DNA of 61,968 nucleotides from Bacillus sp. MM2020_1 (GCA_011250595.1 JAANMP010000025.1:1-61968); one strand, 5' to 3'; positions 7,190 through 17,041 are shown, counted from the first letter of the stretch. Numbers and translations are program-made. Notes: generated from the letters alone by a model not told the origin.

Positions 7190-8299
7190 TTATAAACGAA
7201 AAGTACGACTGGACAGCGTGTACTTGTCAATCCGGTCTCGGTTCGGTTCATACCCGATACCTGGAAGCTTTGGAATTGTTATCATTCCATCTTCGACGAT
7301 TACCTCGGGATCAATGATATCTTCCTTCCAGTAATGGGCAGAAGCTGCTGTGTCACCCGGTAGTGTAAAATTAGAAAGACTAGTAATCGCAATATTATGT
7401 GCCCTTCCCACTCCGGACTCAAGCATGCCTCCACACCAGACAGAAATCCCGTTTGCCTCACATAAATCATGGATTTTTTTAGATTCTGTTAACCCTCCAA
7501 CACGGCCAATTTTAATATTAATGATTTTACAACTGCCTAGTTGAATCGCCTTTCTCACATCTTCTACACTATGGATACTTTCATCCAAACAAATCGGTGT
7601 CTCCATTTGTGCTTGAAGCTGTGCATGATCGACGATGTCGTCAAAGCCTAATGGCTGCTCGATCATCGTTAAATTAAATTGGTCCATTGCCTTGAGTGTA
7701 TCAATATCTTCTAGGGTATAAGCTGTATTGGCATCAGCCATTAATGGAATATCTGGATAGTGTTTTCGTATCTCTGATAATATATTTAAGTCCCAACCCG
7801 GTTGAATTTTCACTTTAATGCGTTTGTAACCCTCTTGTAAATGACCCTCAATCAAAGCCAACAATTCTTCGACTGTATCCTGGATTCCAATACTAACCCC
7901 AACCTCAATCTTTTCTAATGTTCCCCCGAGCGCACTCGCAAGACTTACTCCTTGCTGTTTTGCGTAAGCATCCCAAATCGCTCCTTCCAGGGCAGCCTTT
8001 GCCATGTAATTCCCTCGGACATGAGAAAAAAGTTCAGAGACCTCATCTGGATGAGAAATTGGCTCCTTCAGAAGTAGAGGAATCAGAAAATCCTCCATCA
8101 TATGCCAATTGGTTTTGACCGTTTCTTCTTTATATGTAGCATCAATTGCAGCAACAGATTCTGCCCAGCCTGTAATTCCATCCTTCGTTTTGACCTCGAC
8201 CAGGATAAAATCTTTATCATATTCGGTCCCTACAGCTGTCGTAAAGGGATGTAAAAGATCCATTTTCATATGTCTTAACACGATTCGTTCGATTTCCAT
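7190..8299 (-). CDS. N-succinylamino acid racemase / o-succinylbenzoate synthase family
   Basis: A 369-residue enolase-superfamily enzyme of the MenC/NSAR family. The capping domain spans about 1-120. The barrel has the acid/base lysines Lys162/Lys164 (IKVKIQP) and Lys263 (NIKIG), and metal ligands Asp189 (MADAN), Glu214 (IEQP) and Asp239 (CLDES). The family either makes o-succinylbenzoate for menaquinone or racemises N-acyl amino acids. No men genes are nearby, whereas a GNAT acyltransferase ends 1 bp upstream and an M20 deacylase and amino-acid importer share the operon. I therefore favour racemisation of N-succinyl-D- to L-amino acids. It is the last gene of a seven-gene operon. Confidence 0.85.
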   Translation of the reverse strand: MEIERIVLRHMKMDLLHPFTTAVGTEYDKDFILVEVKTKDGITGWAESVAAIDATYKEETVKTNWHMMEDFLIPLLLKEPISHPDEVSELFSHVRGNYMAKAALEGAIWDAYAKQQGVSLASALGGTLEKIEVGVSIGIQDTVEELLALIEGHLQEGYKRIKVKIQPGWDLNILSEIRKHYPDIPLMADANTAYTLEDIDTLKAMDQFNLTMIEQPLGFDDIVDHAQLQAQMETPICLDESIHSVEDVRKAIQLGSCKIINIKIGRVGGLTESKKIHDLCEANGISVWCGGMLESGVGRAHNIAITSLSNFTLPGDTAASAHYWKEDIIDPEVIVEDGMITIPKLPGIGYEPNRDRIDKYTLSSRTFRL

Positions 8300-8300
8300 G

Positions 8301-9140
8301 CTAATTCTCCTTCACTCCGTTATGAAAGTTTCTTGATAATATATAATAATGAAGGTTAGGATGGGCACTCTTCTGTAATGAGGTAACCGCCCATCCTTTT
8401 CCTAAATAATGAGTAAAAACTTCGCGTGTTTTCAGTCTCCATGCTAATGCGGCCTTCAAATTGTTCGATTTAATCGATTGGAATTGATTTGGAACCGGGA
8501 CACAGAGGAGATTCGCTTTCTCCTCGTAATCAAGAGAGACAGACACCGGAACCGGGAAGCCATAAGAATCCTCCTCAACATGAATCAACTGCGGGACTTC
8601 ACGGATATTAATAGCATCGGCCCTCCGCTTAGACGCCTCCTCAGCTATGTTCCATTCCACTAAAAATCGATCGGATGGCAAGCCGGCATTCAGGATGTCC
8701 GGCATATCACCGTAGCAGTTCTCAATATATTTCGTACAAACTCCTCCTAATTTATTTAAATTAAGATAGCCATTGACTGTTTCCAGTGGATCATACGTCC
8801 ACTCGATTCGATGGTAGCCCATTTTTTGTGCTTCTTCACGCTGTTTTAATTTTAATTTTTCGCCAATCCCCATTTTTCGAAAATCCGGATCGATTCCCAT
8901 ACTGTGAGAACATAGGTACACATTGGTTCCATCAAATCCTGGAAAGCTATATTGAAATCCAATTAAACGATCCCCAGAAAATGCGCCAATTGCCATCCCG
9001 CCATTTTTAACCACAGCAATACTGTGGTTAACTGGGACCGGATCCTCGTCTGCCCAAATCAAACTTTCTAAATCTTTCACAGCAGTTAATTCCTCTGCTG
9101 AATGTAACATGCGTATCGTAATCGATTCTTGAAAATTCAT
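8301..9140 (-). CDS. GNAT acyltransferase, probable D-amino acid N-succinyltransferase
   Basis: A 279-residue GNAT protein. The acyl-CoA site is in the N-terminal half: [27 protein letters not shown] (paraphrased, about 80-106), with the RKMGIG pyrophosphate loop. The C-terminal half is an unassigned extension (about 160-279) typical of this subgroup. In Geobacillus kaustophilus a GNAT gene next to the racemase succinylates D-amino acids, and the same adjacency is seen here with a 1-bp gap to the racemase. The substrate is inferred from that precedent. The start follows AGGAGGAT with 11-bp spacing. Confidence 0.75.
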   Translation of the reverse strand: MNFQESITIRMLHSAEELTAVKDLESLIWADEDPVPVNHSIAVVKNGGMAIGAFSGDRLIGFQYSFPGFDGTNVYLCSHSMGIDPDFRKMGIGEKLKLKQREEAQKMGYHRIEWTYDPLETVNGYLNLNKLGGVCTKYIENCYGDMPDILNAGLPSDRFLVEWNIAEEASKRRADAINIREVPQLIHVEEDSYGFPVPVSVSLDYEEKANLLCVPVPNQFQSIKSNNLKAALAWRLKTREVFTHYLGKGWAVTSLQKSAHPNLHYYILSRNFHNGVKEN

Positions 9141-9168
9141 TGTGAATAACTATCCTCCTGCCACTTGA

Positions 9169-9924
9169 TTAGATGACACTTTTAAGAAAACTTTTTAATC
9201 GATCGCTAGCAGGATTACTGAACAGTTGCGCTGGAACTCCCTGTTCTTCGATGATGCCGTCACACATATAAATGACTCGATCGGCCACTTCTCTCGCAAA
9301 CTTCATCTCGTGTGTCACAATCAGCATCGTCATTCCCTCTTCAGCCAATCCCTTCATAACGTTGAGAACTTCACTAACCAGTTCTGGGTCTAATGCGGAA
9401 GTTGGTTCATCAAACAGCATAATTTTTGGATTCATCGCCATCGCCCGAGCAATCGCAACGCGCTGCTGTTGACCTCCGGAAAGTTTCCTGGGGTACACAT
9501 CCTTTTTATCTTTAAGGCCTACCCTTTCTAGTAAAACTATTGCCTTTTCGACAGCTTCTGCTTTCGGCTTCTTTAACGCCTGAATTGGTGCTTCGATAAT
9601 GTTTTGTAAAACGGTCAAGTGCGGGAATAAGTTAAACTGTTGAAATACCATCCCCACTTCCCGCCTAATTTGTTGAATACTCCTTGGTGAATAATTTAAT
9701 TCTGTTCCATCAATCGAAATTCGGCCAGATGAAAGGGTTTCGAGTCCATTCAGACAGCGAAGGAGCGTACTTTTCCCCGAACCACTTGAACCAATCAGGG
9801 CAACTACCTCGCCAGGATACACTTGTAAATTAATCCCTTTTAAAACTTCCAACTGGTTAAAGCTTTTATGGACATTTTCAATTTCAATAATTGGGTGAAG
9901 ATGATCTCTCACTTTGTTCGACAC
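9169..9924 (-). CDS. Polar amino acid ABC transporter, ATP-binding protein
   Basis: A 251-residue ATPase of the GlnQ/HisP class. Walker [10 protein letters not shown] (about 42-50), Q-loop [13 protein letters not shown], signature [14 protein letters not shown] (about 148-161), Walker [15 protein letters not shown] and the switch His in IVTHEM are all intact. GTG start after GGAGG with 7-bp spacing. The permease and binding protein lie immediately upstream in the same operon, giving a full importer. Its placement between the deacylase and the acyltransferase suggests uptake of D-amino acids or N-acyl amino acids. Confidence 0.9.
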   Translation of the reverse strand: MSNKVRDHLHPIIEIENVHKSFNQLEVLKGINLQVYPGEVVALIGSSGSGKSTLLRCLNGLETLSSGRISIDGTELNYSPRSIQQIRREVGMVFQQFNLFPHLTVLQNIIEAPIQALKKPKAEAVEKAIVLLERVGLKDKKDVYPRKLSGGQQQRVAIARAMAMNPKIMLFDEPTSALDPELVSEVLNVMKGLAEEGMTMLIVTHEMKFAREVADRVIYMCDGIIEEQGVPAQLFSNPASDRLKSFLKSVI

Positions 9925-9941
9925 GGTAGGTCCTCCCTTGA

Positions 9942-10598
9942 CTAACGTTCGCTAATCGACAACTTAAATTCTACCTTTCTTAAGAAATATGAAAAAATCG
10001 TTGTCATTACTAAGTAAAGAATGGCAGCAGTAATATAGAATTCGATAAATGCATAGTTCGTCGAAGCAAATCTTTGTGAAGTCATCATCAATTCTGAAAC
10101 GGTAACTAGCGAAGCGAGTGATGAATCTTTTAAGAGTGTAATAGACTCATTGCCAATCGCAGGGATGCTTACTCTTAAGGCCTGCGGGAGAATAATTCTT
10201 CGCATTATGGTTGGATAGCTCAATCCAAGTGACTGTGCTGCTTCCATTTGGCCTTTCGGGATTGACATAATCCCTCCTCTTAATATTTCGGCAATATAGG
10301 CTCCGGCATTTATTCCTAGAGCAAGCACAGAGGCGGTAAAGGGATCTAATTCAATCCCGATTTGCGGTAGTCCAAAGTAGACAAGAAATAGCTGGACCAA
10401 AAGGGGGGTCCCTCTAAGGACCCAAATATAAAAGCCAGCGAACAATGACAAAACCTTAAACTTTGAAATTTTCATAATCACAATGATTATTCCCATAATT
10501 AACCCTAGGACTAGGGAAAGAATCGAGATTTCAAGGGTCATTATAGATGCCTTGAGTAAAAATGGAATGTATTCAGTTACGAGAGAAAAGTCTAACAT
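9942..10598 (-). CDS. Polar amino acid ABC transporter, permease
   Basis: A 218-residue inner-membrane permease of the HisM/GlnP family with about five membrane segments. The ATPase-contact loop is intact: [30 protein letters not shown] (paraphrased, about 95-130). Only one permease gene is present, so it should act as a homodimer. The ATG follows AAGGAG. Gaps of 12 and 17 bp to its neighbours indicate one transcript with the binding protein and ATPase. Confidence 0.9.
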   Translation of the reverse strand: MLDFSLVTEYIPFLLKASIMTLEISILSLVLGLIMGIIIVIMKISKFKVLSLFAGFYIWVLRGTPLLVQLFLVYFGLPQIGIELDPFTASVLALGINAGAYIAEILRGGIMSIPKGQMEAAQSLGLSYPTIMRRIILPQALRVSIPAIGNESITLLKDSSLASLVTVSELMMTSQRFASTNYAFIEFYITAAILYLVMTTIFSYFLRKVEFKLSISER

Positions 10599-10610
10599 AT
10601 TTTTAGCTCC

Positions 10611-11399
10611 TTATCGGATGTCTTTTCCAAACCATTTTTTACTAATTTCTTCATATTTACCGTCTTTTTGCATTTCAGCAATAATTTTATTGATTTCTTT
10701 GCGGAGATCCTTATCTTCTTTTCGAATCGTCATACCTGCAAATTCTTTGTTTAATAATCCGTCCACCGCTACCAAACTATAATTCTGATCGAGAATTATT
10801 TTTGCTCCAACGCCTTGGTCTGTGGATACGCCTTCTAAACGGCCATTAACTAAATCCTCAAAGGCAAGAAAATCATTCTTATACAGTTTTACATCGGCCC
10901 CAGCCTTGGTAACCGCTTCGGCAGCCGTGGTTGAAATCGTTACACCGATTTTTTTACCCTTCATGTCTTTTGGTTCTTTGATGGAAGAATTTTTTGGAAC
11001 AAACAACTGATTCCCTGTCGTAAAATAAGGCTCGCTAAATGATACTTTCTTCTTTCTTTCCTCTGTAATCGCCATATCGGAAATGATAATATCAAACTTT
11101 TTGCCTGTTAATGCTGGGATCATACTATCCCATGGGTTAGATACTAAAACCGCTTTAACACCGAGTCTTTTGGCCACTTCTTGGGCAATGTCCACATCAA
11201 ATCCTTCTAACTCATTGCTTTTGTTAATATAGTTGTATGGAGGATAAGCCCCTTCCAAAGCAATCTCAATTTCTCCCTTATCTTTAATAGATTGAAGCGT
11301 ATCACTGTTTCCTGAACCACTCGTTTCTTTACTCCCACCACACGCTGCCATGACTAGGACTAAACTGGCAATACACAATCCCACGATAAATTTTTTCAT
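10611..11399 (-). CDS. Polar amino acid ABC transporter, substrate-binding lipoprotein
   Basis: A 262-residue family 3 solute-binding protein. The signal peptide ends in lipobox LVMAACGG, so Cys20 would be lipidated. Two alpha/beta lobes follow, with the signature GFDVDIAQEVAKRLG and the ligand-contact regions ISDMAITEERKKKVSFSEPY and TISTTAAEAV (separate stretches). The internal ATG at 11399 is chosen because it follows GGGGGATT and avoids overlap with the upstream M20 gene, whose stop is at 11413. Ligand not deducible; operon context suggests amino acids or acyl derivatives. Confidence 0.88.
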   Translation of the reverse strand: MKKFIVGLCIASLVLVMAACGGSKETSGSGNSDTLQSIKDKGEIEIALEGAYPPYNYINKSNELEGFDVDIAQEVAKRLGVKAVLVSNPWDSMIPALTGKKFDIIISDMAITEERKKKVSFSEPYFTTGNQLFVPKNSSIKEPKDMKGKKIGVTISTTAAEAVTKAGADVKLYKNDFLAFEDLVNGRLEGVSTDQGVGAKIILDQNYSLVAVDGLLNKEFAGMTIRKEDKDLRKEINKIIAEMQKDGKYEEISKKWFGKDIR

Positions 11400-11412
11400 A
11401 AACAATCCCCCA

Positions 11413-12555
11413 TTATTTTTCATTTTTTGAAGCGGCATCAAGGAGTAGACTTGCTAATAGTTGCGTTCCATATAAAAGCGCCTCTTGATTAAAATGCATG
11501 TCCGGATGGTGAAGTCCAGGACGCAAGTCACAGCCTAATCCAATCATGGTCGCCTTTAATTCTGGATATTGAAGGGTATAGAAATGAAAATCTTCTCCCC
11601 CCTGTGAAATACAGTTGTCGACTACATTTTCTTCTCCAAGGACTAAGACAGCAGCCCTCTTTGCGAGGTTAATAGCTTCGCAATTTAATCTTGCGGCCGG
11701 AACAAATTCTTTTACGGTTCCGTTAATACTCGTACCAGTTAGAGCACCTACCTTCTCTAGTAAATCCATTGCTCTGGATTGGAGCTCATCCATTGCTTCA
11801 TTTGTTTTCGTCCGTAAGTCCAAAATAAAATTTGCGGTTTCTGGAATGACATTCGAGGAATCTCCACCAGCCTGTAAGCCTGTCATTTTAATCGAAAAAG
11901 AATCTGGATTTTTTAAGCGAATGTTTTGCAAGGCCTGGATTAAATAGGACGCAGCTTCGATTGGATTATTGCCATCTTGGGGTCTTGAAGCATGTGCTTG
12001 CTTGCCTTTAATGACCCCATAAATGGTAGCACACGAACTATGAACGATGGCTGGAGCTACTTTCCCCATTGAAACTTCCATCCATGGACGAAGGTGGACA
12101 CCGAATAAGTAATCGACGCCGTCTAAAGCTCCTTCTTGCATCATTCGCAGTGCCCCCTCCCCCTTCTCCTCTGCTGGTTGGAAAATAAAACGGAACGGCT
12201 TGGATTGAGAAGGTTTATTAGCAGCTATGGCCAAGGCTGTATGTAATGCGATTGTGCTGTGAGCATCGTGTCCACAGGAATGATTAGGCTGGATGGTTCC
12301 TTTCACTTCTTGTAATAAGGCATCCATATCAGCACGTAATGCGACAATCTCATTGCCTACTCCTGGAATATCAGCAACAATCCCAAAATGTCCTTCGTAG
12401 GTTTTAAATGATATCCCCGCTTTTGTTAATGCTTCTTGAATATAGTATGAGGTCTTCTGTTCATGCCAGCTAGGTTCGGCCAATTGGTGCAGGTCAGTAT
12501 AGGTCTTTCGAATTACTTGTTCCCGCTCGTTAATATAATTTATAAGCTGGCTCAT
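11413..12555 (-). CDS. M20 family amidohydrolase, probable N-succinyl-L-amino acid desuccinylase
   Basis: A 380-residue M20D-type metallohydrolase. The first metal/catalytic motif is CGHDAHSTIALH (about 94-105), the general-base Glu lies in PAEEKGEGA, and a late His is in GGEDFHFY. The dimerisation lid spans about 180-290. Family members remove acyl groups from amino acids. In the D- to L-amino acid route of Geobacillus an M20 enzyme hydrolyses N-succinyl-L-amino acids after racemisation, and the operon here contains the racemase and acyltransferase. Substrate is therefore inferred from context. Confidence 0.8.
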   Translation of the reverse strand: MSQLINYINEREQVIRKTYTDLHQLAEPSWHEQKTSYYIQEALTKAGISFKTYEGHFGIVADIPGVGNEIVALRADMDALLQEVKGTIQPNHSCGHDAHSTIALHTALAIAANKPSQSKPFRFIFQPAEEKGEGALRMMQEGALDGVDYLFGVHLRPWMEVSMGKVAPAIVHSSCATIYGVIKGKQAHASRPQDGNNPIEAASYLIQALQNIRLKNPDSFSIKMTGLQAGGDSSNVIPETANFILDLRTKTNEAMDELQSRAMDLLEKVGALTGTSINGTVKEFVPAARLNCEAINLAKRAAVLVLGEENVVDNCISQGGEDFHFYTLQYPELKATMIGLGCDLRPGLHHPDMHFNQEALLYGTQLLASLLLDAASKNEK

Positions 12556-12579
12556 GCTAGAACTCCCTTCCTAATTTGT

Positions 12580-13431
12580 TCATTCAACAAAAACACCGTA
12601 GTTCGAGTAAAGTTCTTCTAATTTCTGCTGTCGAACTTGGATTTGCTCTGAATTTTTCACATTCATCCCAGCAATGATAAAGTCCAACAAAATGATTGCA
12701 GGGGTAATGGAGTGGGCAGCTGATTCAGAATCTTCTTCGGTTGTCAGAGTATAATCGGCCATTCGACCGATTGGAGATAATAAACGATCGGTAACGCAAA
12801 CCAATGGGACCCCTTGTTTTTTGGCACACTCTGCAATATGCAGAGTTTCCTTCGAATAACGCGGAAACGAGATAACAAATAGCACAGATTGGTCACTTAA
12901 ATCGGCTAACCGCTCATAGATTTCTCCTGTTGTGGGGCAAAGTGTGACATGTTCCCGAAGCGTATGGAGCTGAAAAGAAAACCAGTGTGCTGGTGCATAG
13001 GATGCACCCATTCCTAAAACGAAAATTCGATCAGCTTTGATTAATTCATCAACAACCTTCCAAAGTTCAGTTTCATTGAGTTGATGATTGGTTTGCCGCT
13101 GAGAAAGAATTTCCTTTTCCAGGAGTTCTGTGAATAGCGATGTGTGCTCTTCTACTCGACTTTCGGTTTTCGGATCGGAGCTAAAGGGATGTAAACTTTT
13201 GTTTACGATTTGCTGTTGAATGTAATGCTGCATTTCGCTGAACCCATTAAATCCCAACGCATATGAAAGACGGATGACGGTGGTTTCACTAACTTCCACC
13301 TTTCGTCCAATCATCGTAGCAGTGTTAAAAGCTGATTCATCTAGTTTTTCTATTAGATGTTTGGCTACTTTTTTTTGCCCTGGGGACAAAGTTTCATATT
13401 TTTCCTTAATAATCGTTTCAAAGCTTTTCAT
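12580..13431 (-). CDS. MurR/RpiR family transcriptional regulator
   Basis: A 283-residue regulator with an N-terminal RpiR helix-turn-helix (about 1-77: KVAKHLIEKLDESAF, then VSETTVIRLSYALGFNGFSEMQ) and a C-terminal SIS sugar-phosphate-isomerase fold (about 125-255, with IFVLGMGASYAPA). SIS domains usually bind phosphosugars, so its effector in an amino-acid operon is open. It is the first gene of the operon, 24 bp ahead of the M20 gene, and is the probable local regulator. The ATG follows AGGAGGAACAT. Confidence 0.88.
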   Translation of the reverse strand: MKSFETIIKEKYETLSPGQKKVAKHLIEKLDESAFNTATMIGRKVEVSETTVIRLSYALGFNGFSEMQHYIQQQIVNKSLHPFSSDPKTESRVEEHTSLFTELLEKEILSQRQTNHQLNETELWKVVDELIKADRIFVLGMGASYAPAHWFSFQLHTLREHVTLCPTTGEIYERLADLSDQSVLFVISFPRYSKETLHIAECAKKQGVPLVCVTDRLLSPIGRMADYTLTTEEDSESAAHSITPAIILLDFIIAGMNVKNSEQIQVRQQKLEELYSNYGVFVE

Positions 13432-13694
13432 ATGTTCCTCCTATTTGTGCAGGAAATGCTTCATAATTAAAAAATGTTGCAGTAACTTCTTTATTAGTTT
13501 TCATTATACTTTATTTTTTCAAAATTTAGAAATGTTTTTTTATTTAAAATTTCCTTTTTTTAAAGTTGCCTTATTCACAAAAAAGGTCACAGAAGACACA
13601 AGGAAGGTTCCGACCTATACCGGGATTACCAGAACATAATTGAAATGGTTGGAAGGAAGTTTTCTGGAAAGGTTAATAGCATGTTAAGTATTAA

Positions 13695-13736
13695 CAGAAA
13701 AACCACCTTACAGATATAAATAAGGTGGTTTTTTAC
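13695..13736. repeat. Repeated intergenic hairpin, copy 2
   Basis: AACCACCTT (13701-13709) / AAGGTGGTT (13722-13730) stem followed by TTTTTT. Nearly identical to 6944-6980, including the loop core AGATATAAA. It lies just past the stop of the minus-strand ABM gene and can act as its terminator. The rest of the 13432-13690 gap is AT-rich and holds only the upstream region of the RpiR operon. Confidence 0.65.
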
Positions 13737-13762
13737 ATTTTAGGATAGGAGTACCCTAATAT

Positions 13763-14074
13763 TTAATAAGAATCATCTTGCCTCAGATTTATTTTTTCAA
13801 AATGTTCAACTTCAGGGAATGGGTGATAAAAACGATGTAATAACTCTTTCCATTCCTGATACTCACTTGATTGTCTAAATCCTACTGTGTGATCTTCTAA
13901 ACTCTCCCACTTAACCAGAAGTAAATATTTACCCTCGACTTCCATACAACGCTGTAATTCGTGTGATACGTAACCTTTCATAGATGAAATAATAGTAGAT
14001 GCTTTTCGAAATGATTCTTCATATTCCTGTTCCATTCCTGGCTTGACTTGAAGCAACGCTGCTTCCAGGATCAT
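13763..14074 (-). CDS. Antibiotic biosynthesis monooxygenase (ABM) domain protein
   Basis: A 103-residue single-domain protein of the dimeric alpha-beta barrel superfamily. It begins MILEAALLQVKPGMEQEYEE and has the YLLLVKWESLEDHTVGFRQSSEY region with the conserved His (paraphrased, about 49-71) of ABM/YgiN-like proteins. These act as quinol or haem-related monooxygenases, but small family members often have unknown substrates. The ATG follows GGGGGAGAGTTT. It stands alone, divergent from the acetolactate-synthase-like gene. Confidence 0.8.
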   Translation of the reverse strand: MILEAALLQVKPGMEQEYEESFRKASTIISSMKGYVSHELQRCMEVEGKYLLLVKWESLEDHTVGFRQSSEYQEWKELLHRFYHPFPEVEHFEKINLRQDDSY

Positions 14075-14244
14075 AAACTCTCCCCCTAAAAACTGATTTT
14101 TATCAATGGAAAAACTTGTTAGGCTTAGCCTATCATAAGTAACATTGAAATTACTTAAAAATAAACGGAAACATGATTTATTTCACATACAAATAAGAGT
14201 TAATAATTTAGAATATTCTTTAAAAATAGAAATCAGGTGAAGGC

Positions 14245-15915
14245 ATGACATTGGTTAAAGGATTTTCAGATGTTGAAATGTTTATAGATTCATTAAGTTC
14301 ATTAGGTGTGAATTGCTTCTTTGGTTGTGAGGACCAAGAGTTTTTGCTTTTAAAAGAAAAAACAACTGTCCGTTATGTCCGGCTCCAGCATGAGCAAGCT
14401 GCTGTCCATGCTGCTGATGGTTTCGCGCGTGCTACGGGCAGACCCGGTGTCGTCCTGCTAACCACTGCTTCTGGAATTACTAATAGCATTACGGGGATCG
14501 CAACTGCTTATAGTGACTCGGTGCCGGTAGTTATCATTGCAGGACAAATACAAAATAATTCGCTTCATAACCATCACGAAGCGTTTCATGAGTTAGACAT
14601 TTCTGGACTTACCACGGCAATAACAAAGCACACTATAAAAATAAATACCATCGAATGCATCCAAGAAGGCCTCAAACAGGCCCTATTGATTGCAGATGAT
14701 GGGAGACCTGGGCCTGTTTTGTTAGAACTTACAACAAATACCACCATAAATGAACCGCAGAATCATCGTTTTGGACGAATCCCTAGTAAGGGTCGGTGCC
14801 AAGAAAATTCACTGAAAATGGCTATTGGTTTAATTGAATCAGCAAGAAAGCCAGTGATTTTCATTGGGGGCGGAATCATTGCTTCAGGTGCAACCGAAAC
14901 TTTAAGAGAAGTGATAAAACGATCTCGAATTCCGGTGGTCAGCTCCCTTTTGGGGATTGGTGCGATGGAAGCAAGAAACCCGTTGTACCTAGGGATGCTC
15001 GGGATGCATGGGACGTTTGCTGCAAATAAAGCGGTCCATCATAGTGACCTATTAATTAGTATAGGGGTTCGTTTCAGTGACCGCGTGACAGGAAGAATCA
15101 GTGGTTTTTCACCCTCGTCGAAAAAGATTCATGTCGATATCGACCCAGCTGAAATCAATAAAATTATTCCAGTTGACGTGCCAATTGTCAGTGATGCAAA
15201 AGAATTTCTTCTTTCTTTGGAAAATCAATTAGATTATCCAAAAATTACTGCCAATACAGGAAGTTGGACGAATGAGGTGGCGGGATGGAAACGGACGGTC
15301 CCTCGTTTTGATCAATCCAACAGTGTGCTGAACCCTCAGACGGTTATTCGTCTGTTAAGTGACCATTCCACTCAGGATACCGTTGTGGTTACGGATGTGG
15401 GGCAGCATCAAATTTGGACGGCTCATCATTATGCTTTTACCCAGCCGCGGACACTGATTACATCCGGAGGATTGGGGACGATGGGCTACGGTCTGCCTGC
15501 AGCGATTGGAGCAGCAGCCGCTTGCCCGGGAAGGTCGGTCATTTGTGTCTCTGGTGATGGCAGCTTTCAAATGAATCTACAAGAATTAATAACAGCTGTA
15601 AAGTATCAACTGCCGCTCAAAATCGCCATTTTGAATAATGGCTACCTTGGCATGGTGCGTCAATGGCAAGAACTGTTTTATCAGCGCCGTTACTCGCAGG
15701 TTAAAATGGGATCACCAAATTTCGCTCAATTGGCTCAGGCCTACGGAATAGCAGGATTTAGTGCCCAGACTGAGGAAGAAGCCAAACAGATTGTTTCTAA
15801 AGCATTTCAACATACCGGCCCCGTCCTGATGGAGTTTAATATAATGGAAGAAGAAAACGTTTATCCGATGGTACCGCCTAACCATAACAACCATCAAACC
15901 ATCCTCTCACGTTAA
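14245..15915 (+). CDS. Acetolactate synthase large-subunit-like TPP enzyme
   Basis: A 556-residue thiamine-diphosphate enzyme with the three-domain layout: PYR domain (about 5-170, catalytic Glu in RLQHEQAAVHAADG), central FAD/DHS-like domain (about 190-320) and PP domain (about 365-550, GDGSFQMNLQELITAV then NNGYLGMVRQW). The C-terminus YPMVPP is typical of IlvB. It would condense two pyruvates, or pyruvate and 2-oxobutyrate. The substrate loop TTASGITNSITG differs from the usual SGPGATN, and no small regulatory subunit or other ilv gene is adjacent, so the exact substrate is uncertain. Confidence 0.8.
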   Translation: MTLVKGFSDVEMFIDSLSSLGVNCFFGCEDQEFLLLKEKTTVRYVRLQHEQAAVHAADGFARATGRPGVVLLTTASGITNSITGIATAYSDSVPVVIIAGQIQNNSLHNHHEAFHELDISGLTTAITKHTIKINTIECIQEGLKQALLIADDGRPGPVLLELTTNTTINEPQNHRFGRIPSKGRCQENSLKMAIGLIESARKPVIFIGGGIIASGATETLREVIKRSRIPVVSSLLGIGAMEARNPLYLGMLGMHGTFAANKAVHHSDLLISIGVRFSDRVTGRISGFSPSSKKIHVDIDPAEINKIIPVDVPIVSDAKEFLLSLENQLDYPKITANTGSWTNEVAGWKRTVPRFDQSNSVLNPQTVIRLLSDHSTQDTVVVTDVGQHQIWTAHHYAFTQPRTLITSGGLGTMGYGLPAAIGAAAACPGRSVICVSGDGSFQMNLQELITAVKYQLPLKIAILNNGYLGMVRQWQELFYQRRYSQVKMGSPNFAQLAQAYGIAGFSAQTEEEAKQIVSKAFQHTGPVLMEFNIMEEENVYPMVPPNHNNHQTILSR

Positions 15916-15918
15916 AAA

Positions 15919-15964
15919 AAACGCCAAACCATTGATATGATCCAACGGTTTGGCGTTTTTTTAA
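15919..15964 (+). terminator. Terminator of the acetolactate-synthase-like gene
   Basis: ACGCCAAACC (15921-15930) / GGTTTGGCGT (15947-15956) stem with eight T's. Confidence 0.85.
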
Positions 15965-16020
15965 AAGTAAATTTTAATGTGTATCCCCTATAAATAGAGA
16001 TGGGACCTTATAAACTCCTC

Positions 16021-16374
16021 CTACCAACGTCCAATTGCTACAAATATTGCTGCGGCTAAAAAAATTATATTCATTCCTATTGCCTGATTCTCTTTTCTCT
16101 TCAAGTGAAACCCAACAGCAAGTATCATGACAACCCCAAGTGCAAGTGCAGCAATCGGTGTCAGGATTGGTGCGATTCCTATTGCATAAGGCACTATCAA
16201 ACCAATTCCTCCGAGAAGCTCTGCTACACCGATAAATATAACCAAGCTTTTGGCAGATTCTTTTACCCACGGCATACTGGCCTTCGTTTTTTCATATTGA
16301 AATGCCTTCATTGATCCAGCCATAATAAAAGCTAATCCTAAAATAATTTGAACTACCCATAATCCAATGTTCAT
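16021..16374 (-). CDS. DoxX family membrane protein
   Basis: A 117-residue protein with four hydrophobic segments spanning nearly the whole length. The DoxX signature IILGLAFIMAGSMKAFQYEKT (paraphrased) is at about 11-31 and GVAELLGGIGLIVPY at about 50-64. The ATG follows AAAAGGAGAGGGTTTGAGCTT. In Bacillus several DoxX proteins (for example MhqP, CatD) belong to quinone-response regulons. Here it is divergent from an HxlR-type regulator gene, which likely controls it. Confidence 0.82.
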   Translation of the reverse strand: MNIGLWVVQIILGLAFIMAGSMKAFQYEKTKASMPWVKESAKSLVIFIGVAELLGGIGLIVPYAIGIAPILTPIAALALGVVMILAVGFHLKRKENQAIGMNIIFLAAAIFVAIGRW

Positions 16375-16578
16375 AAGCTCAAACCCTCTCCTTTTATACT
16401 GTTTTTTGTTATGATTCCTCTCCGACCAAAAACACGATAACAGCTAAATTAGAAGAATGATAAGCATTATAGCAACCCCAAAACCTTGCCCAGCATTGAT
16501 GTGTGAATGAATACTCCATTAGGCCAAGCAACCGTTACAACTCAAAAAAACAGTATTTTTTTTCCAATACCCCCTTTT

Positions 16579-16630
16579 TTGACATCACTTCTACAGTTAT
16601 AATAATCGCTAAGAAGTAATCTTAGAAGTG
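16579..16630 (+). promoter_or_regulatory. Promoter and inverted repeats upstream of the HxlR gene
   Basis: TTGACA (16579-16584) is followed 15-16 bp later by TAATAAT. Two inverted repeats overlap the start region: CACTTCTA (16586-16593) with TAGAAGTG (16623-16630), and CTAAGA-AGTAA-TCTTAG (16609-16625). These are candidate operators for HxlR autoregulation. Confidence 0.55.
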
Positions 16631-16684
16631 GGCACATTAATGTGTCATAGTATACAAAAAGATACCTTAAAGGGAGGAAGCTAT

Positions 16685-17041
16685 ATGTCTGTTGAATGTA
16701 ATGGTACGATTGAAACGGCTCTTGATATTCTTGTTGGAAAATGGAAACCAGTTATTCTTTTTCATATCTTTGATAAAGGGACTTTACGTTTCAGTGAACT
16801 TCAACGATTAATCCCTAAGGTAACGAAAAAAATGCTTACCACACAGTTAAGAGAATTAGAGCATCATGATATTATAAACCGGAAGATCTATGCACAAATT
16901 CCCCCAAAGGTTGAATATTCCATTACCGAATACGGAAAAGGCTTAATGCCACTTTTGGTGTCCATGCATGAATGGGGCTTAACACATTTACAGCATTTAG
17001 ATGAGCTATACGCGGCGAAGCAATTAGAAAATGACAAATAA
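16685..17041 (+). CDS. HxlR family transcriptional regulator
   Basis: A 118-residue winged-helix regulator with the HxlR core ALDILVGKWKPVILFHIF (about 13-30), then the recognition region FSELQRLIPKVTKKMLTTQLRELE. The start at MSVECNGT follows AAAGGGAGGAAGCTAT. The only N-terminal Cys (Cys5) sits where YodB/HypR-type redox sensors have theirs, so thiol-based sensing of quinones or aldehydes is possible. It lies between a DoxX gene (divergent) and an FMN reductase gene (convergent), both common targets of such regulators. Confidence 0.85.
   Translation: MSVECNGTIETALDILVGKWKPVILFHIFDKGTLRFSELQRLIPKVTKKMLTTQLRELEHHDIINRKIYAQIPPKVEYSITEYGKGLMPLLVSMHEWGLTHLQHLDELYAAKQLENDK

Noticed and set aside
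7190..8299. menC (menaquinone) assignment of the enolase
   Set aside because: Family allows it, but no other men gene is near, and the operon partners point to N-acyl amino acid metabolism. Left as the alternative.
13274..13639. 121-residue plus-strand frame
   Set aside because: Mostly antisense to the RpiR gene; no ribosome binding site or domain pattern.
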